Assembly (NCBI RefSeq): GCF_002269505.1
Contig: NZ_NQKQ01000001.1
Coordinates: 248,001 to 312,000 of the forward strand
Reading direction: 5' to 3'
DNA: 64,000 bases
Source: Pseudomonas fragi
Lineage (GTDB): Bacteria > Pseudomonadota > Gammaproteobacteria > Pseudomonadales > Pseudomonadaceae
This document shows, one piece after another, positions 1 through 7,207 of this stretch; position 1 is the stretch's first letter; the number at the start of each line of letters is the position of its first letter. Below the pieces are notes generated by a model that searched no databases, was not told where the DNA came from, and saw only the letters and a program-made list of their open reading frames with translations. The position numbers and the translations under genes are program-made.

Positions 1-685
1 TGCGTTTTTTAAGCTCACCCGGCAAGGCCGCTAGCGCTTTGAGGCTGCGGTCCACGCCCTTGGTCTTGAAGCCCGAGCCGATCTGCACCAGCAGCAAGTC
101 GTCGTCTGCCAGATTGAATTCACGCCGGAACTCGGCACGAATCTCGGCCGCATTGGCCGGCGCCCGTCGATCCAGGGCAATGCCCGGCGGCAACAGGTGG
201 AAACGCTCGAGCGGGGTGTCGTAGTGCTTGATGAACAGCGGCTGCTGAACTTCGGAAATCATCAGGATTTCAGTTTTGGCATCCTTGGCGAACACTGCAC
301 GCTCGTACTCGGCAAAGTGCTTGTAGCGCTTGAAGAAGCGATAAAACGAATGACGCAGGTTTTGCGCCTTGTCTTCAAAGCAGCCGTCCGCCGCGTAGTA
401 CACGTCCAGCCCGGGCATCTTGTTAAAGCCGATCAGGCGATCCACCGGACGCTTGGCCAGATCGGCCTGCATCCAGGCAAGCATTTTTTCGTTGCGGGTG
501 TGGTTATGGAACGCCTTGACCGGCGCCACCAGCACTTCGAATCCGGGTGGAATGTCGCCTTCCCAGATCATGGTGTAGACGCGGATTTGATGGCCGCGCT
601 TCTGGCATTCCAGCGCAATGCGCATGAAATCCCGTTGCAGCCCGCCAAACGGAAAGTATTTGTACAGCACAAAAGCCAGTTGCAT
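1..685 (-). CDS. waaG: LPS core glucosyltransferase WaaG (5' part; runs off the window)
   Basis: The minus strand reads from an ATG at 685 to the window edge, about 228 residues of a GT-B (family 4) glycosyltransferase. The N-terminus MQLAFVLYKYFPFGGLQRD carries the glycine-rich acceptor loop typical of WaaG, and a later GFNKMPGLDVYYAADGCF stretch also fits. WaaG adds the first outer-core sugar to the heptose II unit of lipid A-core at the cytoplasmic face of the inner membrane. The start ATG overlaps the waaC stop TGA (ATGA), so translation is probably coupled. The 3' end and the C-terminal nucleotide-sugar domain lie outside the window. Confidence 0.93.
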   Translation of the reverse strand, partial: MQLAFVLYKYFPFGGLQRDFMRIALECQKRGHQIRVYTMIWEGDIPPGFEVLVAPVKAFHNHTRNEKMLAWMQADLAKRPVDRLIGFNKMPGLDVYYAADGCFEDKAQNLRHSFYRFFKRYKHFAEYERAVFAKDAKTEILMISEVQQPLFIKHYDTPLERFHLLPPGIALDRRAPANAAEIRAEFRREFNLADDDLLLVQIGSGFKTKGVDRSLKALAALPGELKKR

Positions 686-1746
686 CAGCGCAGTTCCTCA
701 GCCAGTAACAACGTGCTTAATCGACTCGCGACACGCTCAGGGTTCAAACGGGTGAAGCACAGTGGCCACTCGTTTTTCAGATCAAACCGCTGCTGGTCCT
801 GTGCAGTCGGAGTGTAGGTGCATTTTTTCTGCAGGCATGGCGCACACGGAAAATCGCTGGCCAGGTGGATTTGCACCTTGCCATACGCACCGGTCAGGCC
901 CGGATTGGTAGGCCCGAACAGGGAAATGGTCGGCACATCCAGTGCGGCAGCCAAATGCCCCAGCCCGGTATCGACCGCCACGCAGGCACTGGCACTGGCC
1001 AAAACCTTGGCGACACCGGCCAGATTCAATTTGGGCAGTACCACGGCATTATTCAAGCCATTGGCAATGCGTTCGGCCCGGGCTTTTTCAGCAGGATTAC
1101 CCCATGGCAGGCGCACTTCGACACCCAGATGGCCCATGCGTTGGGCCAGATCGCGCCAGTAGACTTCAGGCCAGTGCTTGGTGTCCCAGGTGGTGCCGTG
1201 CAAAAACAGCACGAAGGGTTTTTTGCGCGGCAGCTCGACCAGTTTTTCGACATCCAGGCCGTAATCGCCCAGCCCTTTGGGCAGGTCGTAGCCCAGCGCG
1301 ACCGCGAACAACTGACGCAGACGCTCAACCGCATGCTGCCCACGGGCCACCGCCAGGCGGCGCTGATAAAAGCGGCTGGCCAACGGTTCACGGGCAGAGT
1401 CTTTATCCAGGCCGGCAACCGGGGCTTTTACGTAACGGGTCAGCCAGGCACTCTTGACCAGGCCCTGTGCGTCGATCACCAGGTCGTATTTTTCGGCGCG
1501 CAGGCTCTGCTTGAAACGGCTCCACTCGCCGCTTTTGATGGTCTGCCAGATGTTTTTGCGCCAGCGGCGTATCGCCACCGGAATCACCTTGCCCACCGCC
1601 GGGTGCCAGGTCGGGATTTCGGCAAAGCCCTCCTCCACAACCCAGTCAAAGGTGATGCCCGGGATCGCCCGCGCCGCATCGGTCAGTGCCGGCAAGGCAT
1701 GGATCACATCCCCGAGGGATGAGGTTTTGACCAACAGAACTCGCAC
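685..1746 (-). CDS. waaC: ADP-heptose:LPS heptosyltransferase I WaaC
   Basis: A 353-residue GT9-family protein, full length for WaaC. The N-terminal Rossmann half begins RVLLVKTSSLGDVIHALPAL. The C-terminal half carries the ADP-heptose-binding DTGLGHLAAALDVP segment followed by SLFGPTNPGLTGAYG. It transfers the first L-glycero-D-manno-heptose to Kdo2-lipid A in the cytoplasm. The start is GTG at 1746, immediately after the waaF TAG (no spacer), and the stop overlaps the waaG start. The order waaF-waaC-waaG is the usual Pseudomonas inner-core operon, so the assignment rests on both motif and context. Confidence 0.96.
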   Translation of the reverse strand: MRVLLVKTSSLGDVIHALPALTDAARAIPGITFDWVVEEGFAEIPTWHPAVGKVIPVAIRRWRKNIWQTIKSGEWSRFKQSLRAEKYDLVIDAQGLVKSAWLTRYVKAPVAGLDKDSAREPLASRFYQRRLAVARGQHAVERLRQLFAVALGYDLPKGLGDYGLDVEKLVELPRKKPFVLFLHGTTWDTKHWPEVYWRDLAQRMGHLGVEVRLPWGNPAEKARAERIANGLNNAVVLPKLNLAGVAKVLASASACVAVDTGLGHLAAALDVPTISLFGPTNPGLTGAYGKVQIHLASDFPCAPCLQKKCTYTPTAQDQQRFDLKNEWPLCFTRLNPERVASRLSTLLLAEELR

Positions 1747-2781
1747 CTAGTTAACCTCGACCGGTGAACCCTGCAAGCGCTGCAAGGCTTCAACCACCGG
1801 CTGCGGCATCAGCTCGCGCAAGCAGTTGTAGTGGCCAAAACGGCAGGTGCGGTCAAAACAGGGGCTGCAATCGAGGCCCAGGCGCACGATTTCCACCTTA
1901 TCCGCCAAGGGCGGGGTAAAACCGGGTGACGTGGAGCCGTAAACGGCCACCAGCGGGCGGTTCAGTGCAGCGGCGACGTGCATCAGCCCCGAGTCGTTGG
2001 ACACCACGGCATCGGCGCACGACAACAGGTCGATGGCCTCGGCCAGCGAGGTCTCGCCGCTCAGGTTGACCGACTCTTCGCGCAGCCCGGGGATCAGGCG
2101 CGAGCGGATATCTTCGCCCACCGCGTGATCGTTTTTGGAGCCGAACAACCACACTTGCCAACCTTCGCGGATCTTCTGCTCGGCGACTTTGGCGTAGTGC
2201 TCGGACGGCCAGCGCTTGGACTCGCCGAATTCGGCGCCCGGGCACAGCGCCAGCACCGGACGATCCAGCTCCAGACCAAACTTGGCCAGGGCGCCGGCAC
2301 GGCTTTGCGGGTCAATCTGCAAATCCGGGCGCGGGTACGGTTTGGGCAGGTCAGCCCCCGGCTCATAGGCCAGTGCCATGAATCGCTCGATCATCAACGG
2401 ATAACGTTGTTTGTCGAGCTTGCGCACATCGTTAAGCAAGCCGTAGCGAAACTCGCCGCGCCAGCCGGTGCGTTTGCGGATGCCCGCAAAAAACGGCACC
2501 AGGGCCGACTTCAGCGAGTTGGGCAACAAAATTGCCTGATCGTATTGGCCCTTGAGGGACTTGCCGATCTTGCGTCGCGTGGCCAGTTCGAGCGCGCCGT
2601 GGCCGAGCGGAAAGCTCAAGGCCTTGCGAACTTCAGGCATGCGTTCAAGGATGGGCCGGCTCCACTCAGGGGCCAGCACATCGATTTCGCACTGCGGGTG
2701 GCGCTGCTTGAGGCACTGGAACAGTGTCTGCGCCATCACCATGTCACCGACCCAGCTGGGCCCAACGATCAAAATATTCAT
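1747..2781 (-). CDS. waaF: ADP-heptose:LPS heptosyltransferase II WaaF
   Basis: 344 residues, GT9 family. It starts MNILIVGPSWVGDMVMAQ, and the C-terminal half has SNDSGLMHVAAALNRPLVAV followed by GSTSPGFTPPL, the donor-binding region. It adds the second heptose to the LPS inner core. The start ATG at 2781 sits just below a perfect hairpin (2801-2820) that separates it from ilvE. It is distinguished from WaaC by the N-terminal GPSWVGDMVMAQ signature and by position. It ends TAG, directly abutting the GTG of waaC, so the two heptosyltransferases are probably made together. Confidence 0.96.
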   Translation of the reverse strand: MNILIVGPSWVGDMVMAQTLFQCLKQRHPQCEIDVLAPEWSRPILERMPEVRKALSFPLGHGALELATRRKIGKSLKGQYDQAILLPNSLKSALVPFFAGIRKRTGWRGEFRYGLLNDVRKLDKQRYPLMIERFMALAYEPGADLPKPYPRPDLQIDPQSRAGALAKFGLELDRPVLALCPGAEFGESKRWPSEHYAKVAEQKIREGWQVWLFGSKNDHAVGEDIRSRLIPGLREESVNLSGETSLAEAIDLLSCADAVVSNDSGLMHVAAALNRPLVAVYGSTSPGFTPPLADKVEIVRLGLDCSPCFDRTCRFGHYNCLRELMPQPVVEALQRLQGSPVEVN

Positions 2782-2800
2782 AAGTTTCCATAAACAAGCA

Positions 2801-2820
2801 AGGGAGGCATTCGCCTCCCT
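2801..2820 (-). terminator. Hairpin between ilvE and waaF
   Basis: A perfect 8-bp stem (AGGGAGGC / GCCTCCCT) with loop ATTC lies 20 bases after the ilvE stop. On the minus strand it is followed by TGCTTGTTTA, only a weak U-rich tail, so it may be a leaky terminator or attenuator allowing some read-through into the waa genes. Confidence 0.5.
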
Positions 2821-2839
2821 GCTGTAGTGCCATATCGCT

Positions 2840-3763
2840 TTATTTGACCAGTGTACGCCACTCTGGGTGATCCGTTGTCTTGCCGGTCACCAGGTCGAAA
2901 TAGGCTTTTTGCAGTTTTTCGGTGATCGGGCCACGGCGGCCGATCCCGATATGACGCCCGTCGACTTCGCGAATCGGCGTCACTTCAGCGGCAGTGCCGG
3001 TGAAGAACGCTTCGTCGGCGATATACACCTCGTCGCGGGTAATGCGTTTTTCAACAAACTTGTAACCCAGCTCGGTGGCCAGAGTCAGGATCGTGCTGCG
3101 GGTGATGCCGTTCAGGCAGGCCGTCACGTCCGGGGTATAGATCACGCCATCCTTGACCAGGAACACGTTCTCGCCCGAGCCTTCGGCCACAAAACCTTCC
3201 GGATCCAGCAACAGCGCTTCGTCGGCACCGCCGGAAATGGCTTCCTGCAGGGCCAGCATCGAGTTGATGTAATGACCGTTGGCCTTGGCCCGGGTCATGG
3301 AAATGTTCACATGATGGCGGGTAAAGGAGCTGGTTCGCACCTTGATCCCGACTTCCAGGGCTTCGGCGCCCATATAGGCACCCCAGCTCCACGGTGCAAT
3401 TATCACGTGCACCTTGAGGCCGGTGGCACGCAGGCCCATGGCTTCGGAACCGTAGAACACCATCGGGCGGATGTAGGCGCTGTCGAGGTTGTTTTCACGC
3501 ACCGCTACGCGGGTCGCTTCATTGATTTCGTCTTTGCTGAACGGGATCTTCATGCCCATGATGTGGGCCGAATCGAACAGGCGGTCAGTGTGCGCCTGCA
3601 AGCGGAAAATCGCCGCGCCCTGCGGAGTTTCGTATGCGCGCACACCTTCAAACACGCCCATGCCGTAGTGCAATGTATGGGTCAGCACATGGGTGGTGGC
3701 ATCACGCCACGGCACCAGCTTGCCGTCATACCAGATCACACCATCACGATCAGCCATCGACAT
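2840..3763 (-). CDS. ilvE: Branched-chain amino acid aminotransferase
   Basis: 307 residues from the chosen start, the usual Pseudomonas IlvE length. Fold-type IV PLP aminotransferase; it interconverts Leu, Ile and Val with their 2-oxo acids using glutamate/2-oxoglutarate. Visible features are the N-terminal HTLHYGMGVFEGVRAYET segment, SFTRHHVNISMTRAKANGHY with the PLP lysine region, EGSGENVF, and the C-terminal DEAFFTGTAAEVTPI. The Shine-Dalgarno GAGGAG (3776-3771) lies 7 bases from the ATG at 3763 and 4 from the adjacent ATG at 3766. An upstream in-frame extension to 3799 lacks such a site. It lies between glnE and the waa genes in one orientation. Confidence 0.95.
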   Translation of the reverse strand: MSMADRDGVIWYDGKLVPWRDATTHVLTHTLHYGMGVFEGVRAYETPQGAAIFRLQAHTDRLFDSAHIMGMKIPFSKDEINEATRVAVRENNLDSAYIRPMVFYGSEAMGLRATGLKVHVIIAPWSWGAYMGAEALEVGIKVRTSSFTRHHVNISMTRAKANGHYINSMLALQEAISGGADEALLLDPEGFVAEGSGENVFLVKDGVIYTPDVTACLNGITRSTILTLATELGYKFVEKRITRDEVYIADEAFFTGTAAEVTPIREVDGRHIGIGRRGPITEKLQKAYFDLVTGKTTDHPEWRTLVK

Positions 3764-3881
3764 CATTACGCTCCTCAAAGAATCCAGCACCCGCACCACG
3801 AGGCGTCAGGCAAATTGGACGGGGCTTATGGACCCGCCGGATACGTTCTTACAGCTTTAACTCTGTGTGTGAGCCAGCAAC

Positions 3882-6824
3882 CTAGCTCAATCCTAGCTCG
3901 GACCAGATGCGTCGCACGTGTTGACGCTCGACGACAAATTGATCCCCCGTGACCACCCCGGCCTCCTTTTGCAAGGCTTGGCGGTGGGCGACGGCGCGAA
4001 AGGCCTTGTAAGCCTCACGCAACAGGCTGGCATCGGTGGCGGGCATCAGCCCGACCTGCTCCAGCCCTTCCAGAATGCGGATATTGTCGGTGTAGCGCAG
4101 TAACGCCGGGTGTTCCCTGGACCACGCCAGGGCCGCGTATTGCACCATAAATTCAATATCGACGATACCTCCGGCGTCCTGCTTAAGGTCGAATGGCACA
4201 GTGGCCTCATAGGCATTTTCGGCAGTGCCTGCGGCGGTTATCCGCGTGCCAAGGTTGTCCCGCATCTTGGCCCGCATCTCGCTGACCTCCTGGCGCAAGG
4301 TCGGCAAATCCCGCTCGCGGCCCAATACGCTGGCACGCACCTGCTCAAACGCCGCGCCTACTTGTTTGCAGCCCACCAGCACGCGGGCGCGCACCAGTGC
4401 CTGATGCTCCCAGGTCCAGGCTTCGTTTTCCTGATAACGCTCAAAAGCCCCGAGCGAGCTGACCAGCAACCCCGAAGCGCCTGACGGGCGCAGACGCATA
4501 TCGACCTCATACAGTTGCCCGGAGTTGGTCTGCGCCGTGAGCAAATGGATGATCCTTTGACCCAGGCGGGTAAAAAACTGCGCGCCGTCGATGGGCTTGG
4601 CGCCATCGGTTTCGGCATTCGGGTCACCATCGTGGATAAACACCAGATCCAGATCCGAGCCATGCCCCAGCTCGATGCCGCCGACTTTGCCGTAACCCAC
4701 AATAATAAAGCCGGGGTCACACAGGCTGCCGTCGGTACGCTGCGGTGTGCCGTACTTGGCCACGGTCTGGCGCCAGGCCAGTGCCAGCACTTGCTCCAGA
4801 ATCGCCTCGGCCAGCCAGGTCAGGTAATCGCTGACTTTCATAAGAGGCAAGCTACCGGCGATTTCGGACGCAGCGACTCGCAGGCGGTGGGCCAGCTTGA
4901 AGTTTCGCAAGGCCTCCATCTGCTGCTCCAGGTCATCCTCGGGGATGCGCGTCAGGCGCTCACGCAACTCGGCGGCCAGCTCAGGGGCCAGCGGCGGCTT
5001 GAACAAACGGCGCTCGTTGAGCAACTCGTCGAGCAGCAACGGGAAACGGGTGATCTGCTCGGCGATCCACGGGCTGGCCGCACAGAGCGTCAGCAAACGG
5101 CGCAGGGCGTCAGGGTTTTCGGTGAGCAACACTAAATAAGCAGAACGCCGGGCCACCGCCTCGACCAGCGGCAACACGCGCTCAAGCACCAGATCGGGGT
5201 TGGCGTGCTCAACGGCCTGGGCCAGCAATCTCGGGATAAAGGCGTCCAGACGCTCGCGCCCCAAGCGCTGCATGGAGCGCAGCTGCGGGCTTGAACGCAG
5301 GGCGGCCAGTTGTTTCAGGGCTTTGGGCGCGTCGACAAATCCGGCCTCTTCAAGCTGGACACAGGCTGCAGCATCGTCCTGGACCTCTTCCCACAGCGGC
5401 AACCACTCACCGCCGACAATCAGCTCGCCTTCGTCGATGACCTCTTCTTCATCAGGGTCGGCAATGACCTGGCGGAAATGCCAGTCGATACGCCCACGCC
5501 ACGCCATCAATTGCTCATGGAATGCCGCCCAGTTGTCAAAACCCATCATAAAAGCGATGCGGGCCTGATCCTGCGGGGTATCGGGCAGCATTTGGGTCTG
5601 CCGGTCGGCAATGGCCTGGATCGCATGCTCGGTGTAACGCAGAAATTCATACCCTTCGCGCAGCTCGCTGACCACCTCTACAGGCAAATAACCCTGGCCT
5701 TCCAGAATGGTCAGGACTTTGAGCAGCGGTCGTTGTTGCAGGCTGAGGTCACGGCCGCCGTGAATCAGTTGAAAGGCCTGGGCGATGAACTCGACTTCAC
5801 GAATCCCGCCTGCCCCCAGCTTGATGTTGTCGGCCATGCCTTTGCGTCGCACTTCCTGCTGGATCAGCTGTTTCATGGTGCGCAGTGCTTCAATCGCCGA
5901 GAAATCGAGATAGCGACGATACACAAACGGACGCAACAGGCTGAGCAACTGTGCGCCCATCACCTGATCACCGGCCACGACCCGGGCCTTGATCATCGCG
6001 TAACGCTCCCAGTCGCGCCCCTGATCCTGGTAATACTGCTCCAGCGCGTTGAAGCTCAACACCAGCGCACCGGATGAGCCATAAGGGCGCAGACGCATGT
6101 CGACGCGAAACACAAAACCGTCGACGGTCATCGGGTCCAGTGCCTTGATCAGGCGCTGGCCCAGGCGGATAAAGAACTCCTGATTGTCCAGCGGGCGCTT
6201 GGCCCCCACGGTTTCGCCGCCCTCGGGGTAGGCAAAGATCAGATCGATGTCCGAGGACAGGTTCAGCTCTACAGCGCCGAGCTTGCCCATGCCCAGGATC
6301 ACCATTTCCTGTGGCTCGCCACTGCGGTTGCCCACGGGGGTGCCAAACTGCTGGCAATGCCGTTGATACAACCAGCGGTAGGCCTGATCGATGCTGGCAT
6401 CGGCCATGTCCGACAGGTCGCGACAGGTTTCGATCAGGTCGGCCTGACGATTGATATCGCGCCAGATAATCCGCACTTGCTGCCGGGTACGCTGACGGCG
6501 CAGTGCGCGGCCCAGTTCGTCATCACTGGTTGCGGCCTGCGCCGCAGCAGCAATCTGCCCACACAACTCGCCGGGGGCGAAGGTGCAGTCCAGCTCACCT
6601 GAGCGCGCCAGCTCGAGCAACATCAAAGGGTCACGCAAAGACTGTTCTATAAAGAAGTCGCTGGCCGCACTGACCCGGCTGAACGCCGACCAGCGCTCGG
6701 GCGACCAGTCATCGAGCCCGTACCCGCCCTCTAGCCCGGCGACTGCCGCGCGCCACGACTGCTCGGCACGGCTGGCCAGTGGCTGTAAAAGACCGGGAAT
6801 TGGAGCTAGCGACGGGAGGCTCAT
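3882..6824 (-). CDS. glnE: Bifunctional glutamine synthetase adenylyltransferase/deadenylase
   Basis: 980 residues, normal for GlnE. Two nucleotidyltransferase cores are visible. The N-terminal one (about residue 175) has GMGKLGAVELNLSSDIDLIF, the deadenylylating domain. The C-terminal one (about residue 705) has GYGKVGGIELGHGSDLDLVF, the adenylylating domain. Each has the G-x-G-x(2)-G and S-D-x-D metal site. The enzyme modifies glutamine synthetase in response to PII protein and glutamine, setting nitrogen assimilation. It starts at the ATG at 6824, preceded by a 383-bp gap shared with divergent aceE. ilvE follows 118 bases downstream on the same strand. Confidence 0.97.
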   Translation of the reverse strand: MSLPSLAPIPGLLQPLASRAEQSWRAAVAGLEGGYGLDDWSPERWSAFSRVSAASDFFIEQSLRDPLMLLELARSGELDCTFAPGELCGQIAAAAQAATSDDELGRALRRQRTRQQVRIIWRDINRQADLIETCRDLSDMADASIDQAYRWLYQRHCQQFGTPVGNRSGEPQEMVILGMGKLGAVELNLSSDIDLIFAYPEGGETVGAKRPLDNQEFFIRLGQRLIKALDPMTVDGFVFRVDMRLRPYGSSGALVLSFNALEQYYQDQGRDWERYAMIKARVVAGDQVMGAQLLSLLRPFVYRRYLDFSAIEALRTMKQLIQQEVRRKGMADNIKLGAGGIREVEFIAQAFQLIHGGRDLSLQQRPLLKVLTILEGQGYLPVEVVSELREGYEFLRYTEHAIQAIADRQTQMLPDTPQDQARIAFMMGFDNWAAFHEQLMAWRGRIDWHFRQVIADPDEEEVIDEGELIVGGEWLPLWEEVQDDAAACVQLEEAGFVDAPKALKQLAALRSSPQLRSMQRLGRERLDAFIPRLLAQAVEHANPDLVLERVLPLVEAVARRSAYLVLLTENPDALRRLLTLCAASPWIAEQITRFPLLLDELLNERRLFKPPLAPELAAELRERLTRIPEDDLEQQMEALRNFKLAHRLRVAASEIAGSLPLMKVSDYLTWLAEAILEQVLALAWRQTVAKYGTPQRTDGSLCDPGFIIVGYGKVGGIELGHGSDLDLVFIHDGDPNAETDGAKPIDGAQFFTRLGQRIIHLLTAQTNSGQLYEVDMRLRPSGASGLLVSSLGAFERYQENEAWTWEHQALVRARVLVGCKQVGAAFEQVRASVLGRERDLPTLRQEVSEMRAKMRDNLGTRITAAGTAENAYEATVPFDLKQDAGGIVDIEFMVQYAALAWSREHPALLRYTDNIRILEGLEQVGLMPATDASLLREAYKAFRAVAHRQALQKEAGVVTGDQFVVERQHVRRIWSELGLS

Positions 6825-7030
6825 GGTCTATCCTTGATCGGCTATGGTGTTGCCGAGTACGGTGACAGGAAGAAACAGCGGTTTAATCCGACTGTCGAAC
6901 AAAGGTTATAAATAGCTGCAAGATCATTTTGTTTAGCATAAAGCCTGCTAAATACCGACTGCCTGCAGATAAAAGCACCAACAATATCGATTTTTCGCAC
7001 AACGAAACAGGTGGCCATCAGGACCATTCC

Positions 7031-7045
7031 TGTAGTTTTACTACT
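7031..7045. promoter_or_regulatory. Palindromic operator upstream of aceE, copy 1
   Basis: TGTAGTTTTACTACT is a near-perfect 6-3-6 palindrome (last base mismatched). Its core TAGTNNNACTA fits the TNGTNNNACNA pattern known for FadR/PdhR-type GntR regulators. It lies 163 bases before the aceE ATG. Confidence 0.6.
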
Positions 7046-7082
7046 GCATGACACACTCGAAAGGCTGAAATGGCCGACGATT

Positions 7083-7097
7083 TGTAGTAAAACTACA
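7083..7097. promoter_or_regulatory. Palindromic operator upstream of aceE, copy 2
   Basis: TGTAGTAAAACTACA is a perfect 6-3-6 palindrome, the same element as at 7031 with an AAA centre. Centre-to-centre distance is 52 bp, about five helical turns, as expected for two dimers on one DNA face. A pyruvate-responsive PdhR-like repressor is the obvious candidate ligand; this is inferred. Confidence 0.65.
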
Positions 7098-7207
7098 CGC
7101 CGCTGGAATCAACCTCCGGCCATCCAAGAATTTATGTCGTCTGCCCACAAGGCCAGTCGCAAACTCAGGCAACCGATTCTGGAAGCCTATCCGCCCTGGA
7201 GCAAGCC

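Larger units (their letters stand above)
6825..7207. promoter_or_regulatory. Divergent glnE/aceE control region
   Basis: A 383-bp gap between the divergently transcribed glnE and aceE. Its left half (6825-6990) is AT-rich compared with the genes around it. The right half holds the two 15-bp palindromes listed separately. I do not see a convincing coding sequence here: the plus-strand open frame from 7011 overlaps aceE out of frame and has no family resemblance. No strong -35/-10 pair with proper spacing was found by eye. Confidence 0.6.

Noticed and set aside
197-817. Plus-strand frame opposite waaG/waaC
   Set aside because: The minus strand encodes clear GT4 and GT9 glycosyltransferases with overlapping start and stop codons.
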